Position numbers and translations under genes: made by a program. Source: Desulfoluna sp942491485 (GTDB taxonomy: Bacteria; Desulfobacterota; Desulfobacteria; Desulfobacterales; Desulfolunaceae). Taken from it: 64,000 nt of DNA. The stretch lies in contig CALOAX010000004.1 in NCBI GenBank assembly GCA_942491485.1, forward strand, positions 744,001 through 808,000, in the 5' to 3' direction. The notes below the pieces were generated by a model. The model saw only the letters and a list, made by a program, of their open reading frames with translations. It had not been told where the DNA came from and ran no database searches. Positions 45,859 through 54,913 of the stretch are shown here, one piece after another. Numbering within the stretch: position 1 is the stretch's first letter; every line of letters starts with the position of its first letter.

Positions 45859-46632
45859 TCATTTGATGTGTCCCTCAACCCGTATCCGGAGCTCCGGCCT
45901 TAGCGGGTTGTCTGTTTGAAGGTAGAGCATGTCCCTGTACACGCCGGCTGTCTTTCGGGTGTTGGTGGCCCGGACAAGGTAGCGGGTGCCCTCCTTGTCG
46001 TTTATCTCCTCCACATTGTAGGCGAAGTGCAGCCCTTTTTTGGCCTTGATGCCGGTGATGGCAAAGGGAAATGCCGTTGCGGGGGTGACGGTAGAGCTGC
46101 CCTCAACGGCCTTGCTGTGGGGGCCGGTGAGGATGATTTTGTGTTCGGAGATGGTCGCGAACTCTGTGACCTCCATGGAAGCGTCAAACCTGAGAAGGGG
46201 TCGGGTAGGGTCTGTGGTTTCCACCTGAACATAGGCGTCAAGGGTCTTCCCGCCCAGCTTGTCCGTCATGATCACCGTTTTTACCATACCGTCTTCTCCC
46301 GGGGGGACGAGTGGCGTCAGGTTGGTGACAATGATGCCGCAGCAGCTTTTGGGCTTTGTCAGCTGAAGAGCTTTGTCGGTGGGATTGGGAACAATCAGCG
46401 TGAGCTCCACCACATCGCCCTGGAGTGCCGTGGGAAGCACGAGGGCGGTGCGGGGTTCGGTGAGGGTGGCACGGGTGCGCATCGGTGCTTCAGGAATCCC
46501 TGTGTAAAAATGGGCCGCACGTTTTTGGTTGGGTGCTTTTTTCTGCTCTTTCTCATCCAGGGAGGCAAGGGCCATCACCGCCAGGATAGCGGTACTCAGA
46601 AGAGCCAGGCCGACCATTGTCTTGGATCGCAT
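45859..46632 (-). CDS. DUF1573-containing exported protein
   Basis: 257 aa. ATG 46632 has AAAGGAG seven bases upstream; an N-terminal hydrophobic segment (GLALLSTAILAVMALAS) is a signal or anchor. The central region LTLIVPNPTDKALQLTK with the Cys pair KSCCGI is the DUF1573 immunoglobulin-like fold; a second similar beta domain follows. The family occurs mainly in Bacteroidetes and Planctomycetes, often as secreted proteins of unknown role. The gene is convergent with its plus-strand neighbour. Confidence 0.78.
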   Translation of the reverse strand: MRSKTMVGLALLSTAILAVMALASLDEKEQKKAPNQKRAAHFYTGIPEAPMRTRATLTEPRTALVLPTALQGDVVELTLIVPNPTDKALQLTKPKSCCGIIVTNLTPLVPPGEDGMVKTVIMTDKLGGKTLDAYVQVETTDPTRPLLRFDASMEVTEFATISEHKIILTGPHSKAVEGSSTVTPATAFPFAITGIKAKKGLHFAYNVEEINDKEGTRYLVRATNTRKTAGVYRDMLYLQTDNPLRPELRIRVEGHIK

Positions 46633-46805
46633 CGCATGCTCCTTTACTGAAACAGGGGAAGGGGAGAGTTTTCGTAAGGGCCTTACCAAAATTTAATTAT
46701 ACACGCTCAGCATGACCAGCACCGTGCGCTTTGAACATTGAACGTTGGCCCACACAGTCGTGTGGAAACGCCCGGTAACGGTCGTTGTATAATTATTTCA
46801 CAGCG

Positions 46806-46853
46806 AGGCCCTAACTTTTCAAAAGTTTGGTCCCTGGCAGGGCCGCCGGAGGC
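46806..46853. repeat. Family A repeat, right arm only (alpha)
   Basis: AACTTTTCAAAAGTTTGG, GGCAGGGCCG and CCGCCGGAGGC. The rest of 46633-47202 has no recognisable feature. Confidence 0.65.
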
Positions 46854-47202
46854 TACTTTGAACTGAATGGTGATGAATTTTCTTTATTTAGGCACAAATA
46901 TGGCGAGAATGGAAGGGGGTAAGGCGATGGTTGCCGGTTGTGGCGAGCTGGTGTTTTGAAATATAATGTACGGCGGTGTGAATGGAAGCATTTTACGAGT
47001 AAAACAATCAGGGATACAAAGCGCCCTGCGGACTGCACGAAGGAGGTTGGGCTCCCGTTGCGGGATGCATGGTTTTCAATGGGGCCTGGGTGGTCCCTCA
47101 AACAGTCATCAAACCACGCAAAATAGCATGGTGTGCCCGGATAGTGAGGCAACATGCTCTTCGATTTTGTGAGGGTTTCTTTGGATCGAGAGGTCATGTC
47201 AC

Positions 47203-47520
47203 ATGAGATGGTTGAAATTTTTCTTGCCGGTCAAGTCCATCAAGCCGCAAAGGGCGAAAGAGATGATGGCCAGCGGCGATGGATGGGTTCTCCTGGATGT
47301 TCGGGAGCCGTCCGAGTATGCCGAGGGTCACATAAGAGATTCGGTTCATATACCTTTGTTTGAAACCACCAAAAGGGCAGGGGAACTCAAAAAAGAAAAT
47401 ACCATCCTTGTCTACTGCCGATCCGGCAGCCGAAGTAAGCTGGCCTCAAGGTTTCTTGCAGCCAAAGGTTTTGACGAGGTGTACAACATCGAGGGCGGGA
47501 TTCTGGGATGGCAGGAATAA
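47203..47520 (+). CDS. Single-domain rhodanese-like sulfurtransferase
   Basis: 105 aa. One rhodanese domain with catalytic Cys72 in the loop VYCRSGSRS, the family signature LLDVREPSEYAEGHI and the C-terminal GGILGW. Single-domain rhodaneses carry persulfide sulfur. The start ATG 47203 has GAGAGG about 11 bases upstream. No signal peptide: the hydrophobic N-terminus is short. Sulfur handling fits the presumed sulfate-reducing host. Isolated gene. Confidence 0.9.
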   Translation: MRWLKFFLPVKSIKPQRAKEMMASGDGWVLLDVREPSEYAEGHIRDSVHIPLFETTKRAGELKKENTILVYCRSGSRSKLASRFLAAKGFDEVYNIEGGILGWQE

Positions 47521-47852
47521 GGGCAGGAAACGCAGGCTAATGGCGAATGGCTGAAGGCGAAGGGCGTAAAACGATAAAAAGCGTTCTTCGTGCTTTGTTC
47601 TTCGTTATGGAGTCGCTGCGCTCCACTATTATATCAAAGGCCGCGCGGGAGCATGGCGCGCCCGAAAAACAGGGCATAGGTGATGGCATGTGTACTAAGA
47701 GCGTCCTTCACTTTTAGCGGCGAAGCCGCCCTATCTGAGTCCATCTGTGTCATCTGTGGATAAACGTTTTGTGCCTTTGGCCCCAACTGGTACTCGCGAA
47801 GCGAACTCCTTGAACGAAGAACCAAGCACCACGAACCAAGACCGAATTTCTC
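47521..47852. repeat. Family B mosaic repeat
   Basis: Words: GCAGGCTAATGGCG, TTCTTCGTGCTTTG, GGAGTCGCTGCGCTCC hairpin, GCCGCGCGGGAGCATGGC, AGCGGCGAAGCCGCCC, CTCGCGAAGCGAACTCC, GAACGAAGAACCAAGCACC. No gene. Confidence 0.7.
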
Positions 47853-48626
47853 TTAATTATTCTGCGTTTTCTCGTCCATGTACTGCGTGATGCCTTTATA
47901 GACCTGGTCAATTCTGGGCTCCCGGGGCAGGGTGTGCCTGATCAGCCGGAGATAGCCTTTGTCAGCAAGGCGGCCTATGGATGGCGTGAAATTGAGGTCA
48001 AAGACCCATCCCATCTGCAACAGCTTAAAGTCGTTAAGGTTCTGCAGGTCATCTTTCAGGACCACTTGGTGCTTCATGAGGCTGTCATAGACCTTTTCAG
48101 AGATCCCAGGGGTGTCCGGCAGACCCAGTTCCAGGGTTCTGTTTCGTTTTGTGCCCAGCTCCGCGTAATAAGAGGTCACCACATACCAGATGTCCAGCTT
48201 GTCGGCATCGCGCAGCAGGCGGCTGTAGAAAAGGCACTCGTCGGTTTCATTCTCAGGAAGAAAGGCCCGGTTGTGATACAAAACAACCCGCTTGATGAGG
48301 TCAAGATCGTCCGGGGGAAGATGGTTCAGGCACTTCTCTTTTTCGATGGTCTCATGGCCGAGCAAGGCGTGGTCCACTGATTGGTCATCCACAAAGGTGT
48401 TGAACCTTCGGTACTGCTCAAAACGGCCGATGTCATGAAAAAGGGCGGCGGTTTCCGCAATGGCTGTCTGCTTGCTGTCCAGGCCCAGGCAGTCTGCCAA
48501 AAAGAGACTCTCCCTGCAGACCCGTCGGGTGTGCTTTTGCTTCAGAACGATATTTCGGTCATCCTCCTCCTCACCGGTAATAAATCTGGCGGTGTAGTCG
48601 GCAAACCACTGCTTTAATGCTTCCAT
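47853..48626 (-). CDS. HD-domain phosphohydrolase
   Basis: 258 aa with an HD domain at about residues 25-150. The metal ligands are HTRRV (His), FHDIG (His-Asp), GHE, and LRDAD (distal Asp). Such proteins hydrolyse nucleotides or cyclic dinucleotides, and the substrate is not evident. I chose ATG 48626 (MEALKQWF), since the open frame upstream has no family similarity; neither start has a good ribosome site. Isolated. Confidence 0.85.
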   Translation of the reverse strand: MEALKQWFADYTARFITGEEEDDRNIVLKQKHTRRVCRESLFLADCLGLDSKQTAIAETAALFHDIGRFEQYRRFNTFVDDQSVDHALLGHETIEKEKCLNHLPPDDLDLIKRVVLYHNRAFLPENETDECLFYSRLLRDADKLDIWYVVTSYYAELGTKRNRTLELGLPDTPGISEKVYDSLMKHQVVLKDDLQNLNDFKLLQMGWVFDLNFTPSIGRLADKGYLRLIRHTLPREPRIDQVYKGITQYMDEKTQNN

Positions 48627-49004
48627 GAATTTTTTGATCCAATTGATTGTTACGTGATGTGATCCGTACAGCCTTACTCTTGCTATTTCATGAATAGAGC
48701 AAGTGTTCAATGAAATCATGGATAAAGTGGAGGGCGACTACCCTATAACGCCTTTAAATCCCAAAAAGGTGCAGATAGAAAACGATGCCGTAATGATGGG
48801 GGCTCGATGCAGGGTGTCCGGAAGCCAGGGACGTTTGGTATCACGCAAGATGGTTGGGGTGGGAGTCTTTCGTGCATACAATATCGACCGTGGGGGTCTA
48901 TGGTGGGACAGGGGCGGATTAAAGGCCGCTTCCGGAACATGTTGACCTTTTTTTTCAAAGGCCTTGACATCCCAGGGGCTGAGCTGTAGTGTGCCCTTCG
49001 TTGA
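48627..49004. other. Gap leading to the tRNA array
   Basis: No gene. Only the promoter of tRNA copy 3 (TTGACA at 48964-48969, 17 bases, TAGTGT at 48987-48992) is recognisable near its end. Confidence 0.5.
48964..48992 (+). promoter_or_regulatory. Promoter of tRNA-fMet copy 3
   Basis: TTGACA, 17 bases, TAGTGT, 12 bases before the mature 5' end. The matching boxes for copy 4 are TTGACA 49466-49471/TAATGT 49489-49494, and for copy 5 TTGACA 49880-49885/TAATGT 49903-49908. Confidence 0.75.
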
Positions 49005-49081
<77 letters not shown>

Positions 49082-49092
49082 ATAAAAAATAC

Positions 49093-49130
49093 AAAGGCCT
49101 GGAAGAGTTTCTTCCAGGCCTTTTTTTGTT
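49093..49130 (+). terminator. Terminator of tRNA-fMet copy 3
   Basis: AAAGGCCTGGAAGA and TCTTCCAGGCCTTTTTTT form a perfect stem followed by a T-run. Confidence 0.85.
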
Positions 49131-49465
49131 TGGGCGCAGCCGTTCGGTTGGCCTTTGATCAACCGACGGGCGTTTGAAAACAAAAATCAGTTGTTAAGAC
49201 AGCTCCGGCCTGAAGGTTGCGTGGTTGCGTCGTTTTTTTTCATTGTCCCTGCTTAAGAGAGTCGGATTTGGCTCGATGGGTATCAGCCTTGAACTGGCAG
49301 GTCCTTGCGGCGGGCATTTACGCTTCGTGTGAATTCGAACGTGATGGGGTGCGATGATGGCGGGCCGTTGTGTATTCATGACGTTAGGGCGAAATCATTC
49401 AGGTTGAAAATCCCCTGGCTGTCAGCGGCAAAATCAGAGGCTTGGTATCTTTTTTGCTTAATGTC

Positions 49466-49494
49466 TTGACATCCCCGGGGGCGGTCTGTAATGT
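49466..49494 (+). promoter_or_regulatory. Promoter of tRNA-fMet copy 4
   Basis: TTGACA, 17-bp spacer with a GC-rich run typical of stable-RNA discriminators, TAATGT. The ~70 bases upstream are nearly identical to those of copy 5. Confidence 0.8.
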
Positions 49495-49506
49495 ACGTCT
49501 CGTTGA

Positions 49507-49583
<77 letters not shown>

Positions 49584-49594
49584 ATAAAAAATAC

Positions 49595-49631
49595 AAAGGC
49601 CTGGAAGAGTTCTCTTCCAGGCCTTTTTTGT
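49595..49631 (+). terminator. Terminator of tRNA-fMet copy 4
   Basis: Same stem as copy 3's terminator with one extra loop base, then TTTTTT. Confidence 0.85.
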
Positions 49632-49879
49632 TTTGGCGTAACCGTTCGGTTGCCCCTGCCGAGGGAATCGGATTCGATTCGATTGATATCAGCCTTGACT
49701 CGACAGATCTATGCCACGGACATTCACACATCATGCAAATTCCAACGTGATGGGGTAGATCGTGGCGAGGTGCGCTGTGACTTTGCCATGAGGGGTCCAG
49801 TGGCGAAGCTGTTCAGTCTGAAAAATGCCTGGTCGTCGGTGGCAAAATCAGAGGTCTGGTATCTTTTTTGCTTAATGCC

Positions 49880-49908
49880 TTGACATCCTCGGGGTCGGTC
49901 TGTAATGT
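49880..49908 (+). promoter_or_regulatory. Promoter of tRNA-fMet copy 5
   Basis: TTGACA, 17 bases, TAATGT. Confidence 0.8.
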
Positions 49909-49920
49909 ACGCTTCGTTGA

Positions 49921-49997
<77 letters not shown>

Positions 49998-50008
49998 ATA
50001 AAAAATAC

Positions 50009-50046
50009 AAAGGCCTGGAAGAGTTTCTTCCAGGCCTTTTTTTGTT
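50009..50046 (+). terminator. Terminator of tRNA-fMet copy 5
   Basis: Identical stem to copy 3's terminator, followed by TTTTTTT. Confidence 0.85.
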
Positions 50047-50070
50047 TGGGCCGGTGCCGCAGGTCGGGTA

Positions 50071-50111
50071 AGCAGGCTAAGGGCTAAGGGCTAAGGGCTA
50101 AGGGCTAAGGG
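50071..50111 (+). repeat. Heptanucleotide tandem repeat
   Basis: About five head-to-tail copies of GGCTAAG (read as GGGCTAA) ending in a G-run. This is the same word that occurs singly inside family B repeats (GGCTAAGGGC). Confidence 0.8.
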
Positions 50112-50336
50112 GGGTGAGCCGTTGTGTTCGGACGGTTAGCGAATCCTGCTTGGGATTGGGCCTTATTATGGGGAAGACCCTGGGTGACGGCCCGGGAGCG
50201 ATGGGCCACGAACCGGGAACGCTTTTGTGGGTTCGGTGGAAAAGCCGGTATCCTGGGTTGGACATAGAATAAAAACAGTGATATGAAGGTTCGTTTCAAA
50301 TAAATGCGCCTTGGGGCGCTGAAATGAGGACCCCAT

Positions 50337-51241
50337 TTGTTGGATGAGTGTGTGACACCCTTAGATATCACAGAGATACCCGATAAACCCGTGTCGCGTA
50401 TTGCGCCGACGCCCAGTGGCTATCTGCATTTGGGCAACGCGGTCAATTTTCTTATCACCTGGGCCCTGGTCCGGGGCAGGGGGGCTCGCTTCACCTGCGT
50501 ATCGACGACATGGACGGGATTCGGTTCCGGGATGACGTTCTTGGGGATATTTTTGAATCACTGGAGTGGCTGGGGTTGGACTGGGATACCGGTCCCACAG
50601 GGCCTGATTCGTTCCACGCTCACTTCTCGCTTCAAAAACGACGTGACTTTTACCGCAGCGAGCTGGGGCGTCTCAGTCAGGAGACTGGAAAGCTCTTTGC
50701 TTGCGGCTGCTCCAGGAGCGCCATTAAGAAAGCGGCGTCAAACGGGCTCTACCCCGGGACCTGTCGCCACGGAAATCATGCGCTGGCCCCCAATGAAACT
50801 GCCATGCGGGTTCAGGTTGACGAAGGGGCGGTGGTTGATGTGGGGGGGCATCGCCTTAATGTGGCGGAGACCTTCGGTGACTTTGTGCTCTGGCGCAAGG
50901 ATGATCAGCCGTCCTACCAGTTTGCCAGCCTTCTGGAAGATGAGTGTGGGAAGGTCAATTTTATCATCCGGGGGGAGGACCTGTTGCCCTCTACGGCTGC
51001 TCAGCTCTATCTGGCAGATCTCTTCGGTGCCCAGGGTTTCAGGAACTGCTCTTTTTTGCACCATGGTTTGATCCTGGGGGACGGTGGCGAAAAGTTGTCG
51101 AAATCCAGGGGATCATACGCCCTGAAAGACATGCGCGATTCAGGGGAGACCCCTGACAGGGTCTGGAAGACAGCGGCCCGGTTTCTTGGGCTGAACCCCG
51201 AAGCGGTAACATCATCCCGGGATCTGATTCAAACACCATAG
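50337..51241 (+). pseudogene. gluQ: Glutamyl-Q tRNA(Asp) synthetase, frameshift at a G-run
   Basis: GluQ charges the queuosine base of tRNA-Asp with glutamate. The first frame gives SRIAPTPSGYLHLGN (HIGH-like HLGN) up to about 50480. From there the family sequence continues in another frame: LHLRIDDMDGIRF, the zinc site CGCSR...YPGTC, and the KMSKS-like GGEKLSKSRGSYAL. The switch falls at AGGGGGGC (about 50478-50485): one more G would restore one ~300-aa enzyme. It may be inactive, phase-variable through the G tract, or a base error. The start is TTG 50337 or GTG 50352; GAGGA lies upstream. It is followed by a terminator and ychF. Confidence 0.85.
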
Positions 51242-51314
51242 AAGGTGTTTTGTCGGATAACGTCCAGCATGATTCGTCATCCATGACCGGATGCGTAACG
51301 ATATTGAATTGATG

Positions 51315-51352
51315 AGAAAGCCCGGGTGGCCGGTCTTTCTCTTTTTATTTTT
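51315..51352 (+). terminator. Terminator between gluQ and ychF
   Basis: AGAAAG...CTTTCT with an inner GC-rich stem (CCGG/CCGG), followed by CTTTTTATTTTT, ahead of the ychF ribosome site AAGGAG. Confidence 0.65.
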
Positions 51353-51371
51353 ATAAGGAGTTTTGTGACCC

Positions 51372-52481
51372 ATGCAATTGAACTGCGGCATTGTTGGCCT
51401 GCCCAACGTCGGTAAATCCACCCTCTTTTCGGCCCTGACCTCCGCACCTGCTGAGGCGGCAAACTACCCCTTTTGTACCATTGAACCCAACGTGGGTGTT
51501 GTGGCTGTGCCCGATGCGCGCATGCACCGCATCACCGAATTCATCACGCCCCAGAAGCTGATTCCGGCAATTGTGGAGTTCGTGGACATTGCAGGGCTCG
51601 TCCGGGGTGCTTCCAAGGGAGAGGGGCTTGGTAACCAGTTCCTCGGGCACATCCGTCAGGTGGGGGCCATCATCCATGTGGTTCGCTGCTTTGATGACGA
51701 TGACGTGGTACATGTGGATGGGAAGGTAAACCCCGTCAGTGACATTGAGACCATCAGCATTGAGCTTGCCTTTGCCGACCTCGAAACGGTTCAGAAACGT
51801 CTGACTGCCCTGCCCAAGCTGCTCAAGTCCCAGGACAAGAAGATCTCCGGTGCTGCCAAGGCGGTGGAGCCTGTGCTGACAAAGCTGGTGGCAGCCCTTG
51901 AAGAGGGCGAACCTGCCCGAAGCATTGGATTGGAAGAGCGCGAGGTAGAGCTCATTTCTGATCTTCATTTGATTACCCTGAAAAAGCAGCTCTACTGCTG
52001 CAACGTGGGCGAAGACGACCTGGGAGGCGAAAACGATTACGTCGCCCAGGTGCGTGAGTTTGCGGAAAAAGATGGGTCTGGTGTTGTCGTGATTTGCGGA
52101 AAGTTTGAGTCCGAAATTTCCGAGATGGATGACGAAGAGGAAAAACAGGCGTTTCTTGAGGATGCCGGCCTTGAAGAGTCCGGGCTTCACCGCCTGATCC
52201 GGGAAGGGTATGCCATGCTGGGGCTTCAGACTTACTTCACTGCAGGGGAGAAGGAAGTTCGGGCCTGGACATTCCCCAAGGGAGCCAAGGCACCCCAGGC
52301 CGCAGGTGTGATTCACTCCGATTTTGAGCGGGGATTTATTCGCGCCGAAGTGTACCACTGTGAAGAGCTGTTCGAATACAAGTCCGAGGCTGCTCTGAAA
52401 GAGAAGGGCAAGCTGCGCGTGGAGGGCAAGGATTACGAGGTGCTTGATGGTGAGGTGCTTCACTTCCGTTTCAACGTCTAA
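51372..52481 (+). CDS. ychF: Redox-regulated ATPase YchF (Obg family)
   Basis: A universally conserved P-loop ATPase/GTPase that binds ribosomes; cytoplasmic. G1 is GLPNVGKST (residues 8-16) and G3 DIAGLVRGASKGEGLG. G4 has the YchF-type deviation in place of NKxD (YCCNVGEDD region), consistent with ATP preference. A coiled-coil segment (about 130-200) is followed by the TGS domain with TYFTAGEKEVRAWT. The 369-aa length is typical. ATG 51372 is preceded by AAGGAG 11 bases away. Confidence 0.97.
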   Translation: MQLNCGIVGLPNVGKSTLFSALTSAPAEAANYPFCTIEPNVGVVAVPDARMHRITEFITPQKLIPAIVEFVDIAGLVRGASKGEGLGNQFLGHIRQVGAIIHVVRCFDDDDVVHVDGKVNPVSDIETISIELAFADLETVQKRLTALPKLLKSQDKKISGAAKAVEPVLTKLVAALEEGEPARSIGLEEREVELISDLHLITLKKQLYCCNVGEDDLGGENDYVAQVREFAEKDGSGVVVICGKFESEISEMDDEEEKQAFLEDAGLEESGLHRLIREGYAMLGLQTYFTAGEKEVRAWTFPKGAKAPQAAGVIHSDFERGFIRAEVYHCEELFEYKSEAALKEKGKLRVEGKDYEVLDGEVLHFRFNV

Positions 52482-52749
52482 TGCATTGACAAAGGGGAAT
52501 GTTGCCAAAGAAGATGGGGCATTTCCCGCTCTGCGTTTGTCGTGAAGCTTCCGATGGTTGTGTCAATCCGGGTGCGAGGTAAGCACTTACAACGAACCCG
52601 GATATGACGCGCATTCAGCTCCGCTTCGGGCTTCGGCCCTCAGCGAATGGTATCGGCCCGAGGGTCGGTGGCATTCGCAACCCGCTTTCAAGGTGGCTCA
52701 CCTTGCCTCCGGAGGCATGCTTTTTTGCCTTCTCTCTCCTTTGTTTTCC
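52482..52749. repeat. Family A repeat, right half, and spacer
   Basis: 52621-52716 contains CAGCGAATGG...GCATTCGC central arms and a gamma right arm AAGGTGGCTCACCTTG ending CTCCGGAGGC. No gene. Confidence 0.6.
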
Positions 52750-53253
52750 TTAAATTTCATCTTCGCTGAACGCTTCATCCATGCGACAGGTCAACTCTTC
52801 GTCCACCTCCGGTATCTCGTCTGTCAGGTCGAGGATGAGCTCAATGAGTGCGTCCCGGGAGAGGCTGTTGAGGTAGTGGTCGACTTGTGACGGTTCGTCG
52901 TTGAGGTCGCTGAGCAGGCTTAGGCGCTCGTCTTCTTCGGAGGCGGCAGGCAGGTCGATTCCGTCCGGGTCCAGGAGCAGGCTCTCATAAGCAACGGCCA
53001 CAGCGTGTTCGCAGGAGGTTGACTTGGGGCAGGTGCAGACCGATGAGAGGATCTGGTCTTCAAAGAACACCATGACGGCGTGGCGTGCGGAGCCATCCAC
53101 CCATGCGAGAAGATCCCCGTCTTCGGTGAGGCTGAGGTCGCTGATGCCACCCTTCTCATGGATTTTTTTTCCTGCATCGGCGGTGGAGCCTTCGACCCAG
53201 GCGTCGATGTCATCCGAGGTAAGGTTGCTGAACGGGTTGGGTTGGCGAGACAT
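52750..53253 (-). CDS. Short SWIM zinc-finger protein
   Basis: 167 aa. SWIM motif CTCPKSTSCEHA at about residues 78-89. The preceding beta-rich segment (DLLAWVDGSARHAVMVFF) and acidic helical tail match the N-terminal part of larger SWIM proteins of ~500 aa that are neighbours of SNF2 helicases. It stops after about 80 residues of that tail, so it may be a naturally short member or a truncated one. ATG 53253 (MSRQPNPF) has GGAGG ten bases upstream. Upstream in-frame starts lack one. Confidence 0.78.
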   Translation of the reverse strand: MSRQPNPFSNLTSDDIDAWVEGSTADAGKKIHEKGGISDLSLTEDGDLLAWVDGSARHAVMVFFEDQILSSVCTCPKSTSCEHAVAVAYESLLLDPDGIDLPAASEEDERLSLLSDLNDEPSQVDHYLNSLSRDALIELILDLTDEIPEVDEELTCRMDEAFSEDEI

Positions 53254-53940
53254 TGGTTCGGGTCCTCCAAAAAAGTCGGTCATTGAAGATGGCTTTGAGA
53301 GAGCCGGCCACCCGCAGGTGGTGCACGGTTTGTTTCGGCTTTCTAAGGTGTGTGGCCGTTTCCTTGATGTATATGGACGCGGCGTTTTTTCCGGAGCCAT
53401 CCATGAAAAAACGGTGTCTTAATCCCAGCCCGGAGACAGGAGAACGGTTGGCGAGGGGGGCTGTCTGAAATATCCGGAGAACAATACTATGGGTGCTTGA
53501 TTCCGGCAACAACCATGTTTGATGCGGAACAAAATTATTCGTGGTCGGTCTGATTTGTCTGTGGGGAGCTGTTTTTTTTAATGACTATTTTGTGGCAGTG
53601 AGAGGGGGGCTGCGCGGGTTGTTTTGACGAAACCATCAGTTGGAGGGGTGGAAATTTATGTAGTGAATGATTTTAATACTTTTAATCATTGTTTAAGATA
53701 ATTCAACAAGTTGTTTCTTGTTAAAACAGTATGTTTTGTATTTTAAGGTTTGTTGCTTGTAGTAAATGTGGCTGTCCAGAGATGGGTTATCAAAGCAAAT
53801 TGTTGACTTTATAGGTGATAATCGTATTGACACGATAAATATGATGTGAGAGAGATGTATTGTGTGCGAACGCTGTTCTGGTGCTGACTTGTGTGATTCA
53901 GGATAATCCTTCTCCACCCACCTTCACCGACGGAGTCTGT
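53254..53940. other. AT-rich region upstream of the hydrogenase cluster
   Basis: No gene. From 53640 to 53860 the sequence is unusually AT-rich and contains short palindromes: TGATTTTAATACTTTTAATCA (53668-53688) and AACAAG...CTTGTT (53704-53721). This is where regulators of the hydrogenase cluster would be expected to bind, but I could not fix a promoter. Confidence 0.45.
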
Positions 53941-54444
53941 ATGATCGAGTTGATCCATGAGAAAGAGACCCTGATTTTCGGTTGTGGCAATCCCCTGTTT
54001 GGGGATGACGGATTCGGACCGGAAGTGATCCGGTACCTTGAACAAGCTGGAACCCTCCCCCCCCAGGCAGCCTGCCTGGATGTGGGAACCTCCATTCGTG
54101 ACCTTCTGTTTGATATCCTCCTGTTAGAAAACAAACCCGCCCAAATAATCATTATCGACGCCGCAGACAAACCGGGAAAAGAGCCCGGCGAGATCTTCGA
54201 GATCGACGTGGACGAGGTCGACGTCCAGAAGGCGGGGGATTTCTCCCTTCATCAATTCCCTACGACCAACATGCTTAAAGAGCTCAAAGAACATACGGAC
54301 ATGCGTGTTTCCATTCTCGTTGTGCAGATCACAGACCTTCCGGAAGAGGTAGACCCCGGGCTGTCCGTTCCGGTCTCCGCCGCGGTCCCCAAGATGGGGT
54401 TGCAGGTCCTTGATATGTTGAACTCTGACTCGACAGCTTCTTAG
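53941..54444 (+). CDS. [NiFe]-hydrogenase maturation protease
   Basis: Endopeptidase of the HybD/HyaD/FrcD family that removes the C-terminal tail of the hydrogenase large subunit after nickel insertion. It is 167 aa with the family signature GCGNPLFGDDGFG (metal-sensing Asp), a later IIIDAADKPG and HQFPTTNM (His ligand). ATG 53941 has ACGGAG six bases before. It lies 0.5 kb upstream of hdrA and 7 kb from mvhA, whose reading frame continues past the CxxH motif with a tail of the kind these proteases cleave. It is thus the dedicated maturation factor for this cluster. Confidence 0.92.
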   Translation: MIELIHEKETLIFGCGNPLFGDDGFGPEVIRYLEQAGTLPPQAACLDVGTSIRDLLFDILLLENKPAQIIIIDAADKPGKEPGEIFEIDVDEVDVQKAGDFSLHQFPTTNMLKELKEHTDMRVSILVVQITDLPEEVDPGLSVPVSAAVPKMGLQVLDMLNSDSTAS

Positions 54445-54655
54445 CCCGGATATTTCACGAGTCGGGTGCGCTTACATGCAAGGCATCAGAGCAGCTGATG
54501 AGTGCATCCGGCGCGCCCGAAGGGTGTGAATAACGAACAAGAGAGCGTGGATGACATTTTGAATTGTTGAAACAACTGAATTCCTCGCGATAACACGCTT
54601 TAATCACATCCCATTCTCTTGGCGTGGTCGTTTTTTTATGAAATGTCCGGGTTAG
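54443..54655. repeat. Family C element, complete (longer)
   Basis: Ends GCCCGGATATTTCACGAG and ATGAAATGTCCGGGTTAG are inverted and lie about 213 bases apart. The interior differs from the copy at 40155 except for the TTGAATTG-type AT-rich words. 54656-54913 holds no gene. Confidence 0.65.
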
Positions 54656-54913
54656 ATACACACTCTGTGTGTTGACCAGCCGGGTTCCGGCTTTTGCGGA
54701 CGCAGCAGGTGCAAGGTCCATTTCTTCTTTTCATCATGAGATACCGTTTCCCTTCGGTACGTATGGCGTGCCGAGGGGCTCCATATAGCGATGCGGGTGT
54801 AAACGATAAAAAACCGAGGAAGCGTCAGGTGCCCTGGAAGGATTTCTGACGTGGTTTTTGATGTGTTACAGGACCATCGCAAACAACCATCCAAACGATC
54901 AAGAGGTGCGACT

